Shown: positions 1 to 9,929, counted from the first letter of the stretch. The stretch: DNA of 64,000 bases from Pseudomonadota bacterium (GCA_963205115.1 CAUJHV010000004.1:99878-163877); one strand, 5' to 3'. Notes: a model not told the origin generated them from the sequence alone. A program made the numbers and translations.

Positions 1-443
1 TTGTCGCCGGTGATGCTGTCGGCCACGGCGGGCTCGACCAGCAGCAACTTCTTGTATTCCTCGGCCACCGGCAGCATGGCCAGCGCGACGCCGGAGCTGG
101 TGGTGCCCACGGCCAGGTCGACCTTGTCGTCGCCATAGGCCTGCGACAGCAGGTTCTTGCCCAGGTCGGGCTTGCCCTGGTCGTCCTTCTCGATGACGAC
201 GATCTTCTTGCCGCCCACCGCCATCGTGCCGCCGGTGGCGTACTCCAGACCCATCATGAAGCCCACGGCCGATTGCTTGGCGTAGGCTTCGAAAGCACCC
301 GTCTTGCCCATGATGTGGGCGACGCGGATCTCATTCTTGTTCTGCGCCAAGGCCGGCAGGGCGATTAGGCCGGCGGCGGCCATCGACAGCGTCAGACCGG
401 TGGCCAGCGCCTGGCGGCGGGGGGTGCGTGCGCGTGAATCCAT
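1..443 (-). CDS. Branched-chain amino acid-type ABC transporter substrate-binding protein (N-terminal part)
   Basis: Periplasmic receptor of a high-affinity ABC importer of the LivK/Peripla_BP_6 type. The gene starts at an ATG at 443 and runs off the left edge of the window, so only about 147 residues are visible. The N-terminus is an export signal (MDSRARTPRRQALA, then a hydrophobic stretch ending ALPALAQ). The mature part reads IRVAHIMGKTGAFEAYAKQS, then a typical GLEYATGG and DDQGKPDLG stretch. A near-consensus sigma-54 promoter lies about 60 bases upstream, and a sigma-54 activator is encoded 1 kb away on the same strand, so regulated expression is likely. Ligand unknown; receptors of this family also bind amides, aromatic acids and urea. 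Confidence 0.85.
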   Translation of the reverse strand, partial: MDSRARTPRRQALATGLTLSMAAAGLIALPALAQNKNEIRVAHIMGKTGAFEAYAKQSAVGFMMGLEYATGGTMAVGGKKIVVIEKDDQGKPDLGKNLLSQAYGDDKVDLAVGTTSSGVALAMLPVAEEYKKLLLVEPAVADSITGD

Positions 444-501
444 GGGAAAGTCTCCTGGTGTGTTCGAAAAGCAGACAGGGCGAGAGTGTCGCCGCTACCG
501 G

Positions 502-517
502 TGCATGGGCCGTGCCA
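502..517 (-). promoter_or_regulatory. Sigma-54 (-24/-12) promoter for the ABC receptor gene
   Basis: On the minus strand the bases read TGGCACGGCCCATGCA. This matches the RpoN consensus TGGCACG-N4-TTGCA at all but one position, and the GG and GC doublets are separated by the required 10 bases. A start about 12 bases beyond the GC would give a leader of roughly 48 bases before the ATG at 443. The call is inference from sequence only, strengthened by the linked sigma-54 activator gene. Confidence 0.7.
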
Positions 518-533
518 TGTGAGCGATTTCACG
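518..533. promoter_or_regulatory. CRP-like palindrome abutting the sigma-54 promoter
   Basis: TGTGAGCGATTTCACG fits the CRP/Vfr-type pattern TGTGA-N6-TCACA at nine of ten half-site positions. It sits directly upstream of the -24 element, so a bound protein would lie next to or overlap RNA polymerase. Role unknown; it could modulate the sigma-54 promoter. Confidence 0.4.
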
Positions 534-701
534 GGTTAACCCCGATTCTTGACCCGCCGCCCAGGCAGACCTGGCCCGACATCGGCCGGTCGACCGACCC
601 ACGCCCAGCCACGGCCTACCGTCAACTGCCTGATTTTCATACACATGCCTGACTTCCAAACGCCCGCGCTCCAGCCCGGCGCGGCGTGGGTGCCGTCGGG
701 C

Positions 702-1471
702 TCAGCGGCCCGTGTGGCCCGCCGCTGCGGCTGCCAGCAACAGCGGCACCAGCGCTTGCGGCTCGCTGACCATCGGGCAGTGTCCGGTGGCCAGTTCGTG
801 GATGGTCCAGCCCGGCTGCTCGCGCACGCGGCGACGCATGGCGTCGATCGTCGGGTAGGCCGGCGAGGTGCAGTCGATGAAGGTCCGCGGCACACGCGCC
901 CAGCGCTCGCCGTCGAAATGCAGCGGCACGCGGTACATGGCAAAAGGATGCGGCACCTGTCGGCGCATCACCCAGTCGCGGTCCTCGGCCTGCAGGCCAA
1001 AACCGTCCGGATCGGGCGGCGGCAAGGCGCCGTCGTTTGCACGTGCGGCCGCCAGGCGGGCTTCGACGATCTCGGGCGGGTGTCCCGTGCCCCAGCCCTC
1101 GCCCGGCACCGGCACCATCGCGTCCACATACACCAGGTGCCGCAGCCGGCCATCACCGCGTGCCAGCAGCGCATCGGCCGCACCGGTGACCACCATGCCG
1201 CCGTAGCTGTGGCCGACCAGCACGATGTCGCGCAGCTCCTCGGCATCGATCAGCGCCAGCACGTCGCGCACGTGGTCGTCCAGCGTGATGTCCGGCCGCC
1301 GCAGGTGCGCGCGTTCGCCGTCGCCGGTGAGTGTCACGGCGTGCACCTCGTGGCCCGCGGCACGCAGCGGGCCCAGCACACGTCGCCAGATCCAGGCGCC
1401 GCCCCAGGCGCCGTGGACCAGCACGAGGGGTGGCAGCGACTGAGCGCGGGCAAGGGCGGGCGTGGAAACGT

Positions 1472-1475
<4 letters not shown>
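702..1475 (-). CDS. Alpha/beta hydrolase (esterase-like)
   Basis: A 257-residue alpha/beta-hydrolase fold enzyme with LVLVHGAWGGAWIW near the N-terminus (oxyanion region), the nucleophile elbow GHSYGG and a late catalytic His in ATGHCPMVSEP. The overall pattern resembles the small esterases related to plant methylesterases and hydroxynitrile lyases. No signal peptide is evident, so it is probably cytoplasmic. Its ATG overlaps the stop of the upstream sigma-54 activator by four bases (ATGA), implying co-transcription and coupled translation. The substrate is not identifiable; a compound imported by the neighbouring ABC receptor is a reasonable guess. Confidence 0.8.
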
Positions 1476-2920
<1,445 letters not shown>

Positions 2921-3089
2921 GGGGACACCTTCGCACCGTTGGCGCGCCGGTGTGAGCGCTTGGGGACGGTCATCCGCGCTCACGGGGTTTTCGTTCGGGA
3001 CCAGCGGTCAGTTCCGTGCAATGTAGCAAGGGCCCCAGGCTGGCAAAATGGCGGGTTTCGCCAACAAACATTCGAGGGCAGACAAGACC

Positions 3090-3602
3090 ATGATGGACGA
3101 TCAAGACGAAGGCGCACGCATCGGCGTGTGGGTGGCGCTGGGCGTCGTGGCGCTGTTGTTGTTCGGGCTGGTATTTGGCCTGGCCTGGCGTTCGGTCAAG
3201 GCACCGGCACCGGCTGCCAAGGCCGCTGTCGCAGCGCCTGCTGCCGCGGCCGATGTGGTGCTCGACGTGCCGCTGTCCGGCGAGATCATCGGAAAGGTCT
3301 ACTTCGAAGTCGGCAAGGCCACCCTGCCGGCGGAGGTGGCCAAGCCCCTGGGCGACGCCCTGGCCGCCGTCACGGCCGATCGCGACAAGAAGCTGATGCT
3401 GTCGGGCTTCCATGACCCGTCGGGCGACCCGGCCACCAATGCCGAACTGGCCAAGAACCGCGCCAAGGCCGTGCGCGAGGCCCTGATCGCGCGCGGCGTG
3501 GCCGCCAACCGCATCGTGCTGCGCAAGCCCGAGCAGACCGCGGCCGAAGGCCCGGCCGAAGAGGCGCGCCGCGTCGAGATCCGGCTCGTGCAATTGCCCT
3601 GA
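3090..3602 (+). CDS. OmpA-family C-terminal domain protein with one membrane anchor
   Basis: A 170-residue protein with a short charged N-terminus, one transmembrane helix (IGVWVALGVVALLLFGLVFGL), an Ala/Pro-rich linker, and an OmpA/MotB-like peptidoglycan-binding domain (GKVYFEVGKATLP, then LSGFHDPSGDPATNAELAKNRAKAVREALIARGV and RRVEIRLV). Such proteins tether the inner membrane to the cell wall. The ATG at 3090 is chosen because it is preceded by GAGGG and is followed immediately by the hydrophilic N-terminus; an upstream in-frame ATG at 3048 lies within the divergent promoter region. It is divergent from the sigma-54 activator and ends at a strong terminator. Specific role unknown. Confidence 0.75.
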   Translation: MMDDQDEGARIGVWVALGVVALLLFGLVFGLAWRSVKAPAPAAKAAVAAPAAAADVVLDVPLSGEIIGKVYFEVGKATLPAEVAKPLGDALAAVTADRDKKLMLSGFHDPSGDPATNAELAKNRAKAVREALIARGVAANRIVLRKPEQTAAEGPAEEARRVEIRLVQLP

Positions 3603-3621
3603 TCGGCTACAGCTGCGCGAC

Positions 3622-3650
3622 AAAGGCCGGCCATGCGCCGGCCTTTTTTC
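3622..3650 (+). terminator. Rho-independent terminator after the OmpA-like gene
   Basis: Stem GGCCGGC / GCCGGCC around the five-base loop CATGC, extended by AAA/TTT pairing and followed by TTTTTT. It lies 20 bases after the stop codon. Confidence 0.9.
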
Positions 3651-3764
3651 TTTCGCCGCCTCGCGCCACGCCACGCCGCACACCTAGAAGTGGCGGCGCA
3701 CGGCCCCTCGCAAGTCGCTTGGGCCGGCTAGCATCATCGCGCTCGCCACTCCGGAGGTTCCCGC

Positions 3765-5072
3765 ATGCTCGATGAATTGCGCCAAGCCGCCCTGCGCCAG
3801 CGCGGCGAACGGGTGCTGCGGCTGGTCGTGGCGGGCTGCAAGCGGTTGCTGTCCGAACGCGGCGAAACCAACAGCCTGTCGATCGCCCGCGGGCTGGTCG
3901 AGCGCATCGACGAGCTCGACGGCTGGCAGCTCGACGCCTTCTTCGACTACCTCGCCAAGGACCTCAGCCCCGATCCGCAGGCGGTGCTGCGGCATGCCCA
4001 CGACTATGCGCAGCGGCGCGACGCGGCCAGCCTGATCGCACTGGTGCAGACCACCGAGCCGCCGCGCCAGGAACTGCTGCGCCGCCTGAACCGCACACCC
4101 GGCGGCACCGCCTGCATCCTGCGCCTGCGCCGCGGCGTGCTGGACCGCCTGAAGAAGCACCCCGAGCTGATGGCGCTGGAAGCGGACATGCTGCACCTGC
4201 TGAGCTCGTGGTTCAACCCGGGCTTCCTGAAGATGCAGCGCGTCGACTGGAATTCGCCGGCGCAGCTGCTGGAAAAGATCATCCACCACGAAGCCGTGCA
4301 TGAGATCGACGGCTGGGACGACCTGCGCCGCCGCCTGCAGCCCGACCGCCGCTGCTTCGCCTTCTTCCACCCGCAACTGCCGGGTGAACCGCTGATCTTC
4401 GTGGAGGTCGCGCTGCTGCAGGAGATGCCGGGCGCCATCGCACCGCTGATCGACAAGTCCAGCACCCCGCTGGCGACCGACCGCTTCCGTGTAGCCGCGT
4501 TCTACAGCATCAGCAACTGCGAACCCGGCCTGCGCGGGGTCTCGCTGGGCAACTTCCTGATCAAGAGCGTGGCCGAACAGCTGCAGCGCGAACTGCCGCG
4601 CCTGCGCACCTTCTGCACGCTGTCGCCGATACCGGGCCTGGCATCGTGGCTGCTGTCCGAGCCGGACATCACCGCGCTGTCGGGCATCCGCAAGTCCGTC
4701 ATCGAAGACCTGGTCGAGGCACGCGAAGCCCTGCGTGCGGCCACCGGCGGCCGGCTGGCCGACCTGCAGCTGTCGACCACGCACGAACGGCTGGACACGG
4801 AGATGCAGTCCGCACTGATGTCGCTGGCCGCGGCCTATCTGCTGTACGTCTCACCCACGCCCGCCGGCGACCCGGTGGCCCGCTTCCACCTGGACAACGG
4901 CGCGCGGCTCGAGCGGCTGAACTGGCGCGGCAATCCGTCGCCCAAGGGCCTGAAGCAGGCTTTTGGCCTGATGGTCAACTACCTCTATGACCTGGACAAG
5001 ATCGAGGCCAGCCACGAGAAGTTCAAGCAAGGCGAGGTTGCCCGCTCCCGGGCCGTGCACACGCTGATGTAG
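3765..5072 (+). CDS. mcd: Malonyl-CoA decarboxylase
   Basis: Converts malonyl-CoA to acetyl-CoA and CO2. The 435-residue protein has the MCD N-terminal helical domain and the GNAT-like catalytic domain. Recognisable blocks include MQRVDWNSPAQLLEKIIHHE, FFHPQLPGEPLIFVEVAL, FYSISNCEPGLRGVSLGNFLIK and TLSPIPGLASWL, with a C-terminal RLNWRGNPSPKGLKQAFG / MVNYLYDL segment. The ATG at 3765 has GGAGG nine bases upstream. It is the first gene of a three-gene malonate operon with a Bug receptor and malonyl-CoA synthetase, equivalent to matA-matB systems of rhizobia. Confidence 0.93.
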   Translation: MLDELRQAALRQRGERVLRLVVAGCKRLLSERGETNSLSIARGLVERIDELDGWQLDAFFDYLAKDLSPDPQAVLRHAHDYAQRRDAASLIALVQTTEPPRQELLRRLNRTPGGTACILRLRRGVLDRLKKHPELMALEADMLHLLSSWFNPGFLKMQRVDWNSPAQLLEKIIHHEAVHEIDGWDDLRRRLQPDRRCFAFFHPQLPGEPLIFVEVALLQEMPGAIAPLIDKSSTPLATDRFRVAAFYSISNCEPGLRGVSLGNFLIKSVAEQLQRELPRLRTFCTLSPIPGLASWLLSEPDITALSGIRKSVIEDLVEAREALRAATGGRLADLQLSTTHERLDTEMQSALMSLAAAYLLYVSPTPAGDPVARFHLDNGARLERLNWRGNPSPKGLKQAFGLMVNYLYDLDKIEASHEKFKQGEVARSRAVHTLM

Positions 5073-5141
5073 AAACCCGGCAGGGCCGCTGCCTGCGACA
5101 TCGCCCTGCCACGACCCTTGCGAACAACCCGGAGACACGCC

Positions 5142-6131
5142 ATGCAACACCCCACGCCCCATCCGACCCGCCGCCAGCTGCTGTTGGGTTCGGCCGCTGC
5201 CGCGCTGGGCGGTGTCGCCCATGCCCAGGCGGCTTGGCCGAACAAGCCCGTGACCATCGTCGTGCCCTTCCCGCCCGGCGGCGGCACGGACGCGTTCGCG
5301 CGCCCGCTGTTCGCGGCCATGACCCGCAACCTCGGCCGGCAGTTCGTCATCGACAACAAAGGCGGCGCGGGCGGCACGCTGGGCGCGGGCGTCGCGGCCA
5401 AGGCCGCGCCCGACGGCTACACCTTCTTCATGGGTGCCGTGCACCACGCCATCGCACCGGCCATGTACCCGCGGCTGGACTACAACATCGAGACCGACTT
5501 CGTTCCGGTGGGCCTGATCTCCAGCGTGCCGCAGGTGATTGTCGTCAACCCGCAGAAGATCCAGGCCACGACACTGCCGCAGCTGCTGGAGTTCATCCGC
5601 AAGAACCCCGGCCGCCTGAACTACGGCTCGGCCGGCAACGGCACCTCGCACCACCTGGCCGGCGAGCTGTTCAAGCTGCAGACCAAGACCTTCATCACGC
5701 ACATCCCGTACCGCGGGGCGGGTCCGGCGCTGCAGGACCTCATCGCCGGGCAGGTGGACATGATGTTCGACGGCCTGGGCTCCAGCGCCACGCACATCAA
5801 GGGCGGGCGCATCCGCGCGATCGCCGTGGCCAGCGACCGCCGCGCGCCCGGCTTCCCGGACGTGCCGAGCTCGAAGGAGGCGGGCGTTCCCGCATACCAG
5901 GTGGCCACGTGGTATGGCCTGTGGGCACCCAAGGGCACGCCGCGCGAGGCCGTGACCGCGATGCAGGAGGCCCTGCGCAAAGCCCTGAACCAGGACGACA
6001 TGAAGGGCGTGTGGAACGGTCTGGGTACCGAGACGCCGCAGCTCTGGGGCGATGCCTTCGGCGGCTTCGTGAGCGCGGAGATCAAACGTTGGGCCGAAGT
6101 GGTCAAGAATTCCGGGGCCAAGCTGGATTGA
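5142..6131 (+). CDS. Bug-family tripartite tricarboxylate transporter receptor
   Basis: A 329-residue periplasmic solute receptor of the TctC/Bug family. It has an arginine-containing signal peptide (TRRQLLLGSAAAALGGVAHAQA) and the family pattern WPNKPVTIVVPFPPGGGTDAFAR, DNKGGAGGTLG, then HIPYRGAGPALQDLIAGQVD. The ATG at 5142 follows CGGAGA at good spacing. It lies between malonyl-CoA decarboxylase and malonyl-CoA synthetase, 69 bases after the first and 34 before the second, so malonate or a related dicarboxylate is the obvious candidate ligand. No TctA/TctB membrane subunits are seen nearby. Confidence 0.88.
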   Translation: MQHPTPHPTRRQLLLGSAAAALGGVAHAQAAWPNKPVTIVVPFPPGGGTDAFARPLFAAMTRNLGRQFVIDNKGGAGGTLGAGVAAKAAPDGYTFFMGAVHHAIAPAMYPRLDYNIETDFVPVGLISSVPQVIVVNPQKIQATTLPQLLEFIRKNPGRLNYGSAGNGTSHHLAGELFKLQTKTFITHIPYRGAGPALQDLIAGQVDMMFDGLGSSATHIKGGRIRAIAVASDRRAPGFPDVPSSKEAGVPAYQVATWYGLWAPKGTPREAVTAMQEALRKALNQDDMKGVWNGLGTETPQLWGDAFGGFVSAEIKRWAEVVKNSGAKLD

Positions 6132-6165
6132 GCATCGAGGATTCGACAGCTTCGAGGAGCATCGA

Positions 6166-7716
6166 TTGAACGGCAATCTCTTCGTCGCGCTGCGGCGCGC
6201 GTTTCCCAAACAGCTGGACAGCACGGCCATCGAGACGGCCGACGGTCCCGGCGCCCCGCGCTTCTACACCTGGCGGGACCTGGACCGCGCCTCGGCCATG
6301 ATCGCCAACCTGCTGGGCTCGCTCGACCTGCCCGAGGGCGCGCGCGTGGCCGTGCAGACCGACAAGAGCGTCGAGGCGCTGATGCTCTACCTGGGCGTGA
6401 TCCGTGCGGGTCTGGTCTACCTGCCGCTGAATACCGCGTACCAGGCGGCGGAGATCGAGTACTTCATCCGCAATGCCGAACCCGCCGTGGTCGTGTGCAC
6501 GCCGAAGAATTTCCACTGGACCAGCAAGATCGCCTTCCAGGCCGGTACGCAGAACGTCTTCACGCTGGGCGACGACCGCAGCGGCACGCTGCTGGAGCGC
6601 GCCGTGCAGCACAGCGACGTGCACGAGCCCGCCGTGCGGGCCTCGGACGACCTGGTGGCCATCCTCTACACCAGCGGCACCACCGGCCGCAGCAAGGGCG
6701 CGATGCTCACGCACGGCAACCTGCTGAGCAATGCGCAAACGCTGCAGCGCTACTGGGGCTGGCGCAGCGCGGAAGAAGGCGGCGACGTGCTGATCCACGC
6801 ACTGCCCATCTTCCATGTCCACGGCCTGTTCGTGGCCAGCCACGGCGCGCTGCTCAACGGCAGCAAGATGATCTGGTTCAACCGCTACGACCCGAAGGCG
6901 ACGATCGCACGCCTGAAGGACGCCACCGTGTTCATGGGCGTGCCCACGCTCTACACGCGCATGCTCGCGGAGCCCACGCTCACGCGCGAGGCCTGCGCCA
7001 CGATGCGCCTGTTCATCAGCGGCTCGGCGCCGCTGCTCAAGGAAACACACGACGACTGGACCAGCCGCACGGGCCATGTGATCCTCGAGCGCTACGGCAT
7101 GAGCGAGACCACGATGATCACGTCCAACCCGTACTTCGAGAAGGACGGCCAGCGCATCGGCGGCACGGTGGGCTACGCGCTGCCGGGCATCCAGGTGCGG
7201 ATCCGCGGCGACAAGGGGCAGCCCCTGCGTGCCGGTGAGATCGGTTCGATCGAGGTCAAGGGCCCGAATGTCTTCCAGGGCTACTGGCGCATGCCCGAGA
7301 AGACCGCCGAAGAATTCACCACGGACCTCTTCTTCAAGACCGGCGATGTTGGCAAGATGGACGAGGACGGGCGCCTGACCATCGTCGGCCGGAGCAAGGA
7401 CCTCATCATCAGCGGCGGCTACAACGTCTATCCGGCCGAGATCGAGGGTTATATCAACGAGATGCCCGGCGTGGCCGAATCGGCCGTCGTGGGCGTGCCG
7501 CACGCGGACTTCGGTGAAGCCGTGGTGGCCATCGTGATCCCCAAACCCGGCAGTTCAGTGGATGCCGGCGCGGTGATCGGCGAGCTGAAGACGAAGATCG
7601 CCAACTTCAAGGTGCCCAAGCAGGTCTTCGTGGTCGATGAACTGCCGCGCAATGCGATGGGCAAGGTGCAGAAGAACCTGCTGCGCGATCAGCACCGCAA
7701 GCTGTTCAACGCCTGA
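6166..7716 (+). CDS. matB: Malonyl-CoA synthetase (AMP-forming)
   Basis: Adenylate-forming ligase of 516 residues, proposed to activate malonate to malonyl-CoA with ATP and CoA. It carries the P-loop-like YTSGTTGRSKGAMLTHGNL, the A5 motif ERYGMSETTM, the hinge region GRSKDLIISGGYNVYPAEIE and the A10 lysine motif PRNAMGKVQKNLLR. The start is a TTG at 6166 with GAGGAG six bases upstream. Together with the upstream decarboxylase it completes malonate to acetyl-CoA conversion. General acyl-CoA synthetase activity cannot be excluded, but the MCD neighbour makes MatB the best call. Confidence 0.87.
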   Translation: MNGNLFVALRRAFPKQLDSTAIETADGPGAPRFYTWRDLDRASAMIANLLGSLDLPEGARVAVQTDKSVEALMLYLGVIRAGLVYLPLNTAYQAAEIEYFIRNAEPAVVVCTPKNFHWTSKIAFQAGTQNVFTLGDDRSGTLLERAVQHSDVHEPAVRASDDLVAILYTSGTTGRSKGAMLTHGNLLSNAQTLQRYWGWRSAEEGGDVLIHALPIFHVHGLFVASHGALLNGSKMIWFNRYDPKATIARLKDATVFMGVPTLYTRMLAEPTLTREACATMRLFISGSAPLLKETHDDWTSRTGHVILERYGMSETTMITSNPYFEKDGQRIGGTVGYALPGIQVRIRGDKGQPLRAGEIGSIEVKGPNVFQGYWRMPEKTAEEFTTDLFFKTGDVGKMDEDGRLTIVGRSKDLIISGGYNVYPAEIEGYINEMPGVAESAVVGVPHADFGEAVVAIVIPKPGSSVDAGAVIGELKTKIANFKVPKQVFVVDELPRNAMGKVQKNLLRDQHRKLFNA

Positions 7717-7728
7717 TCGGCAGCGGTT

Positions 7729-7753
7729 GCGGCGCGCCCGGGCGGCGCGCCGC
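7729..7753. terminator. Hairpin between convergent matB and usp genes
   Basis: A perfect 10-base inverted repeat (GCGGCGCGCC / GGCGCGCCGC) around the loop CGGGC sits between two convergent genes. No T-tract follows, so it may be a transcription barrier or an RNA 3' end stabiliser rather than a classical terminator. Confidence 0.45.
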
Positions 7754-7759
7754 GCCGGT

Positions 7760-8203
7760 TCAGTGCAGCACCAGCAAGGGCAGCTTGGTGCGCGCCATCA
7801 CATTCTTCGTGTGCGAGCCGAACAGCAGTTCGCCGAAGGTGCTGCGGCCGTGCGTGACCATCACGATCAGGTCCGCCTTCTGCGCCTCGGCAGCCTTGGC
7901 GATGGCGCCCGCGATGTCGTCGTCGCGGTCGTAGTGCGCCAGGTATTCCACGCCCTGTTCGGCGGCCAGTTCGCCAAACTTGGCCAGCACCTTGTTTGCG
8001 TGCGCGGCCGTCTTGGCGTCGTGCTCGGAAACTTCGCGCTGGTAGTTCGACAAGGCCGCGCCGGAGCTCGGCAACGGCGGCAGGTTCTCCACGACAAAAC
8101 CGACGACGCTGGCGCCGAGTTGCTTGGCCAGCCCGAGGCTCTCGTTCATGGCTCGCAACGAGATCTCACTGCCGTCGACAGGAACGAGCAGGCGCTTGTA
8201 CAT
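7760..8203 (-). CDS. Universal stress protein (UspA family)
   Basis: A 147-residue cytoplasmic UspA-fold protein (MYKRLLVPVDGSEISLRAM, then IVMVTHGRSTFGELLFGSHTKNVMARTKLPLLVLH). The G-x2-G-x9-G-(S/T) nucleotide-binding pattern is recognisable around GRSTFGELLFGSHT, suggesting an ATP-binding type. The ATG at 8203 is preceded by AAGGAG at eight bases. A TTGA-N6-TCAA box lies 76 bases upstream, consistent with induction at low oxygen as for Anr-controlled Usp proteins in pseudomonads (inference). Confidence 0.92.
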   Translation of the reverse strand: MYKRLLVPVDGSEISLRAMNESLGLAKQLGASVVGFVVENLPPLPSSGAALSNYQREVSEHDAKTAAHANKVLAKFGELAAEQGVEYLAHYDRDDDIAGAIAKAAEAQKADLIVMVTHGRSTFGELLFGSHTKNVMARTKLPLLVLH

Positions 8204-8271
8204 GGTGACTCCTTGGGGCCCGGTACCCGGGCAACTGGGATTCACTTTAGGCCGCAGCGGCAGTTCGCCCG

Positions 8272-8285
8272 TTGATACGGGTCAA
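8272..8285. promoter_or_regulatory. FNR/Dnr-type box upstream of usp
   Basis: TTGATACGGGTCAA fits TTGA-N6-TCAA exactly. It is centred about 76 bases before the usp start and overlaps the stop codon of the hemerythrin gene. Matches the likely specificity of the Crp/Fnr protein encoded at 16.1-16.8 kb. Confidence 0.6.
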
Positions 8286-8851
8286 TCGCCCCGGCGCAGA
8301 CGCTGCGATGTGTCAGGCAGGCCACGCCGGCGGGCCATTTCCGCGCCCATCGCCGCCTGCATCTCCAGGCCCAGGTGCTGCCGCGCGGCCGGGAAAACCA
8401 GTTCGTTCTCTGCCGCAAGATGCCAGCCGTACAGGGTTTCGTAGTGGTCCAGGTGCTCCAGGTCGTCGAGGCTGAGTGACGTGCGCCGGCCTTCGGCCAC
8501 GGCGTCCAGGATGGCGTGCGCGGACGGCCAGATGGCCGCCATCTCGCGGTGTTCGTCGCGCAGCCGGGTGATGGTGTCGACACACTCGCCCCGGGCCAGC
8601 AGCGGCGGAAACACGTGGCGTTCCTCGTCCTCGTGGTGCACCGGCGCGGCGACATGAAAGTAGCGGACCAGCTCGCAAGCCGCCTGGCGCGCCTGTTCGT
8701 CCGCGCCGCGTGCCTGCATGTGCGCGCGCAGCCGTCGCAACAGCGACAACATGCGCTGCACTCGCACGTGACAGGCGCCAAGCACCTCGAAAGGCTGATC
8801 GAAACCCGGGGCGGGAACCAGGCCCCAGTGGTCGGCATCGATCCGTGGCAT
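8282..8851 (-). CDS. Hemerythrin HHE cation-binding domain protein
   Basis: A 189-residue helical protein with a hemerythrin-like arrangement of iron ligands: HVRVQRML, VAAPVHHEDEERHVFPPLL, LRDEHREMAAIW and GWHLAAENELVFPAA supply the His and Glu residues expected for a di-iron site. Such proteins bind O2 or NO, or store or repair iron centres. It lies between sirB and usp in the minus-strand arm beside the nap genes, which suggests a role in nitrosative or oxygen stress during nitrate respiration. Confidence 0.85.
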   Translation of the reverse strand: MPRIDADHWGLVPAPGFDQPFEVLGACHVRVQRMLSLLRRLRAHMQARGADEQARQAACELVRYFHVAAPVHHEDEERHVFPPLLARGECVDTITRLRDEHREMAAIWPSAHAILDAVAEGRRTSLSLDDLEHLDHYETLYGWHLAAENELVFPAARQHLGLEMQAAMGAEMARRRGLPDTSQRLRRGD

Positions 8852-8872
8852 GACGAACTCCTTGCCGGCGCT

Positions 8873-9289
8873 TCAGGCCCGGCGCCAGATAAACCACCAA
8901 CCCGCCGGGTGATGGGCCAGCGCGACGCCCACCATCGCCGCGGCGCAAACCAGCGCCAGCGCAAACGCCACCGCCCGTGTGCGCGGCGAGCGGGCGCGCC
9001 GCAGCGCCAGGCTGCCGATGCCGATGTAGGCCAGCAACAGCACCAACTTGGTGCCGAGCCAATAGTCCGGACCCAGCGGATTCAGCGTGAGCACGGCCCA
9101 CAAGCTGACTCCAGCCAGCAGCAGGACGCTGTCGATGAGCACGCTGGTGCGCCGGGCCCACCGTGCCAGCGGCCAGGACGCACCGGCCAGCACCGCGCTG
9201 CCACGCACCAGAAAGAACAGCAGGCTCAGTCCCACGGCGGTCAGGTGGACGGGTCGGGCGATGAGATAGACGGCAGCGGCAGAAAACAT
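8873..9289 (-). CDS. SirB-family integral membrane protein
   Basis: A 138-residue protein with four predicted transmembrane helices, beginning MFSAAAVYLIARPVHLTAVGLSLLFFLVRG and ending HHPAGWWFIWRRA; this matches the SirB family, whose biochemical function is not established. The ATG at 9289 is chosen because the preceding in-frame residues are Arg-rich and lie in the gap after napF. It sits between napF and the hemerythrin gene on the same strand, and is often found near heme or respiratory genes in related bacteria. Confidence 0.75.
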   Translation of the reverse strand: MFSAAAVYLIARPVHLTAVGLSLLFFLVRGSAVLAGASWPLARWARRTSVLIDSVLLLAGVSLWAVLTLNPLGPDYWLGTKLVLLLAYIGIGSLALRRARSPRTRAVAFALALVCAAAMVGVALAHHPAGWWFIWRRA

Positions 9290-9401
9290 CGGCAAGGCGT
9301 GATCGATCGTGGTGCGGGCGCAGGCCGGACGTTCGCTGCGCCTGAAGGGCCCGCAGGCTTGCAGCATCGCGCGCGCGGCGGGCCGGCCGCCTTGATGTGG
9401 T

Positions 9402-9929
9402 TCAGCTTTCGCGTGGGCCTGCCGGCAACTGCGGGTCGCCGTTGTCGCGCGGCACGAGCGACAGGGCCTGCGTGGGGCAGACCGACAGACACTCGCCACA
9501 GCCGCTGCAGGCCGCGGTGTCGATCTGCAGCTGCGCCACGCCGCCGCGCACCGGCGCAAATCGCAGCGCGCGTGGTTCGCAGCCGTCGCCGCACAAGCGG
9601 CATTCCACGCCGCACAGCGCCAGGCATCGGTTGTCGACGGCGGCCTGCCACTCGAAGGGCCTCTGGCTGCCCACCGCAGCGATGGCGCCGGTCGTGCATG
9701 CGCGGCTGCATTCGCCGCACAGGCTGCAGCCGTGCGCGCGCAGGTCCAGCGTCGGGAAAGCGCCTTCGGACATCCGCACGATCTCGCGCGGGCAGGCGCG
9801 CACGCAGTCGCCGCAGCGCGTGCAGCGCGCGGTGAACGCGTCGTCAGGGCGCAGCGACCACGGCGGCCGGCGCACGTGCTCGGCGGGTGCCGCGCGTGCC
9901 TGCAGGAAGCGTCGGCGGGTCGGGTCCAT
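9402..9929 (-). CDS. napF: NapF ferredoxin-type protein
   Basis: A 175-residue cytoplasmic iron-sulfur protein. It starts MDPTRRRFLQ and contains cysteine clusters CTRCGDCVRACP, CSLCGECSRACT, a divergent CGVECRLCGDGCEP and CSGCGECLSVCP, as in NapF. The family is thought to assist NapA iron-sulfur or cofactor maturation. It is transcribed away from napD, and the 122-base gap holds a TTGA-N6-TCAA box, so both directions may share one anaerobic control site. The ATG at 9929 is used; a TTG directly before it is also possible. Confidence 0.9.
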   Translation of the reverse strand: MDPTRRRFLQARAAPAEHVRRPPWSLRPDDAFTARCTRCGDCVRACPREIVRMSEGAFPTLDLRAHGCSLCGECSRACTTGAIAAVGSQRPFEWQAAVDNRCLALCGVECRLCGDGCEPRALRFAPVRGGVAQLQIDTAACSGCGECLSVCPTQALSLVPRDNGDPQLPAGPRES

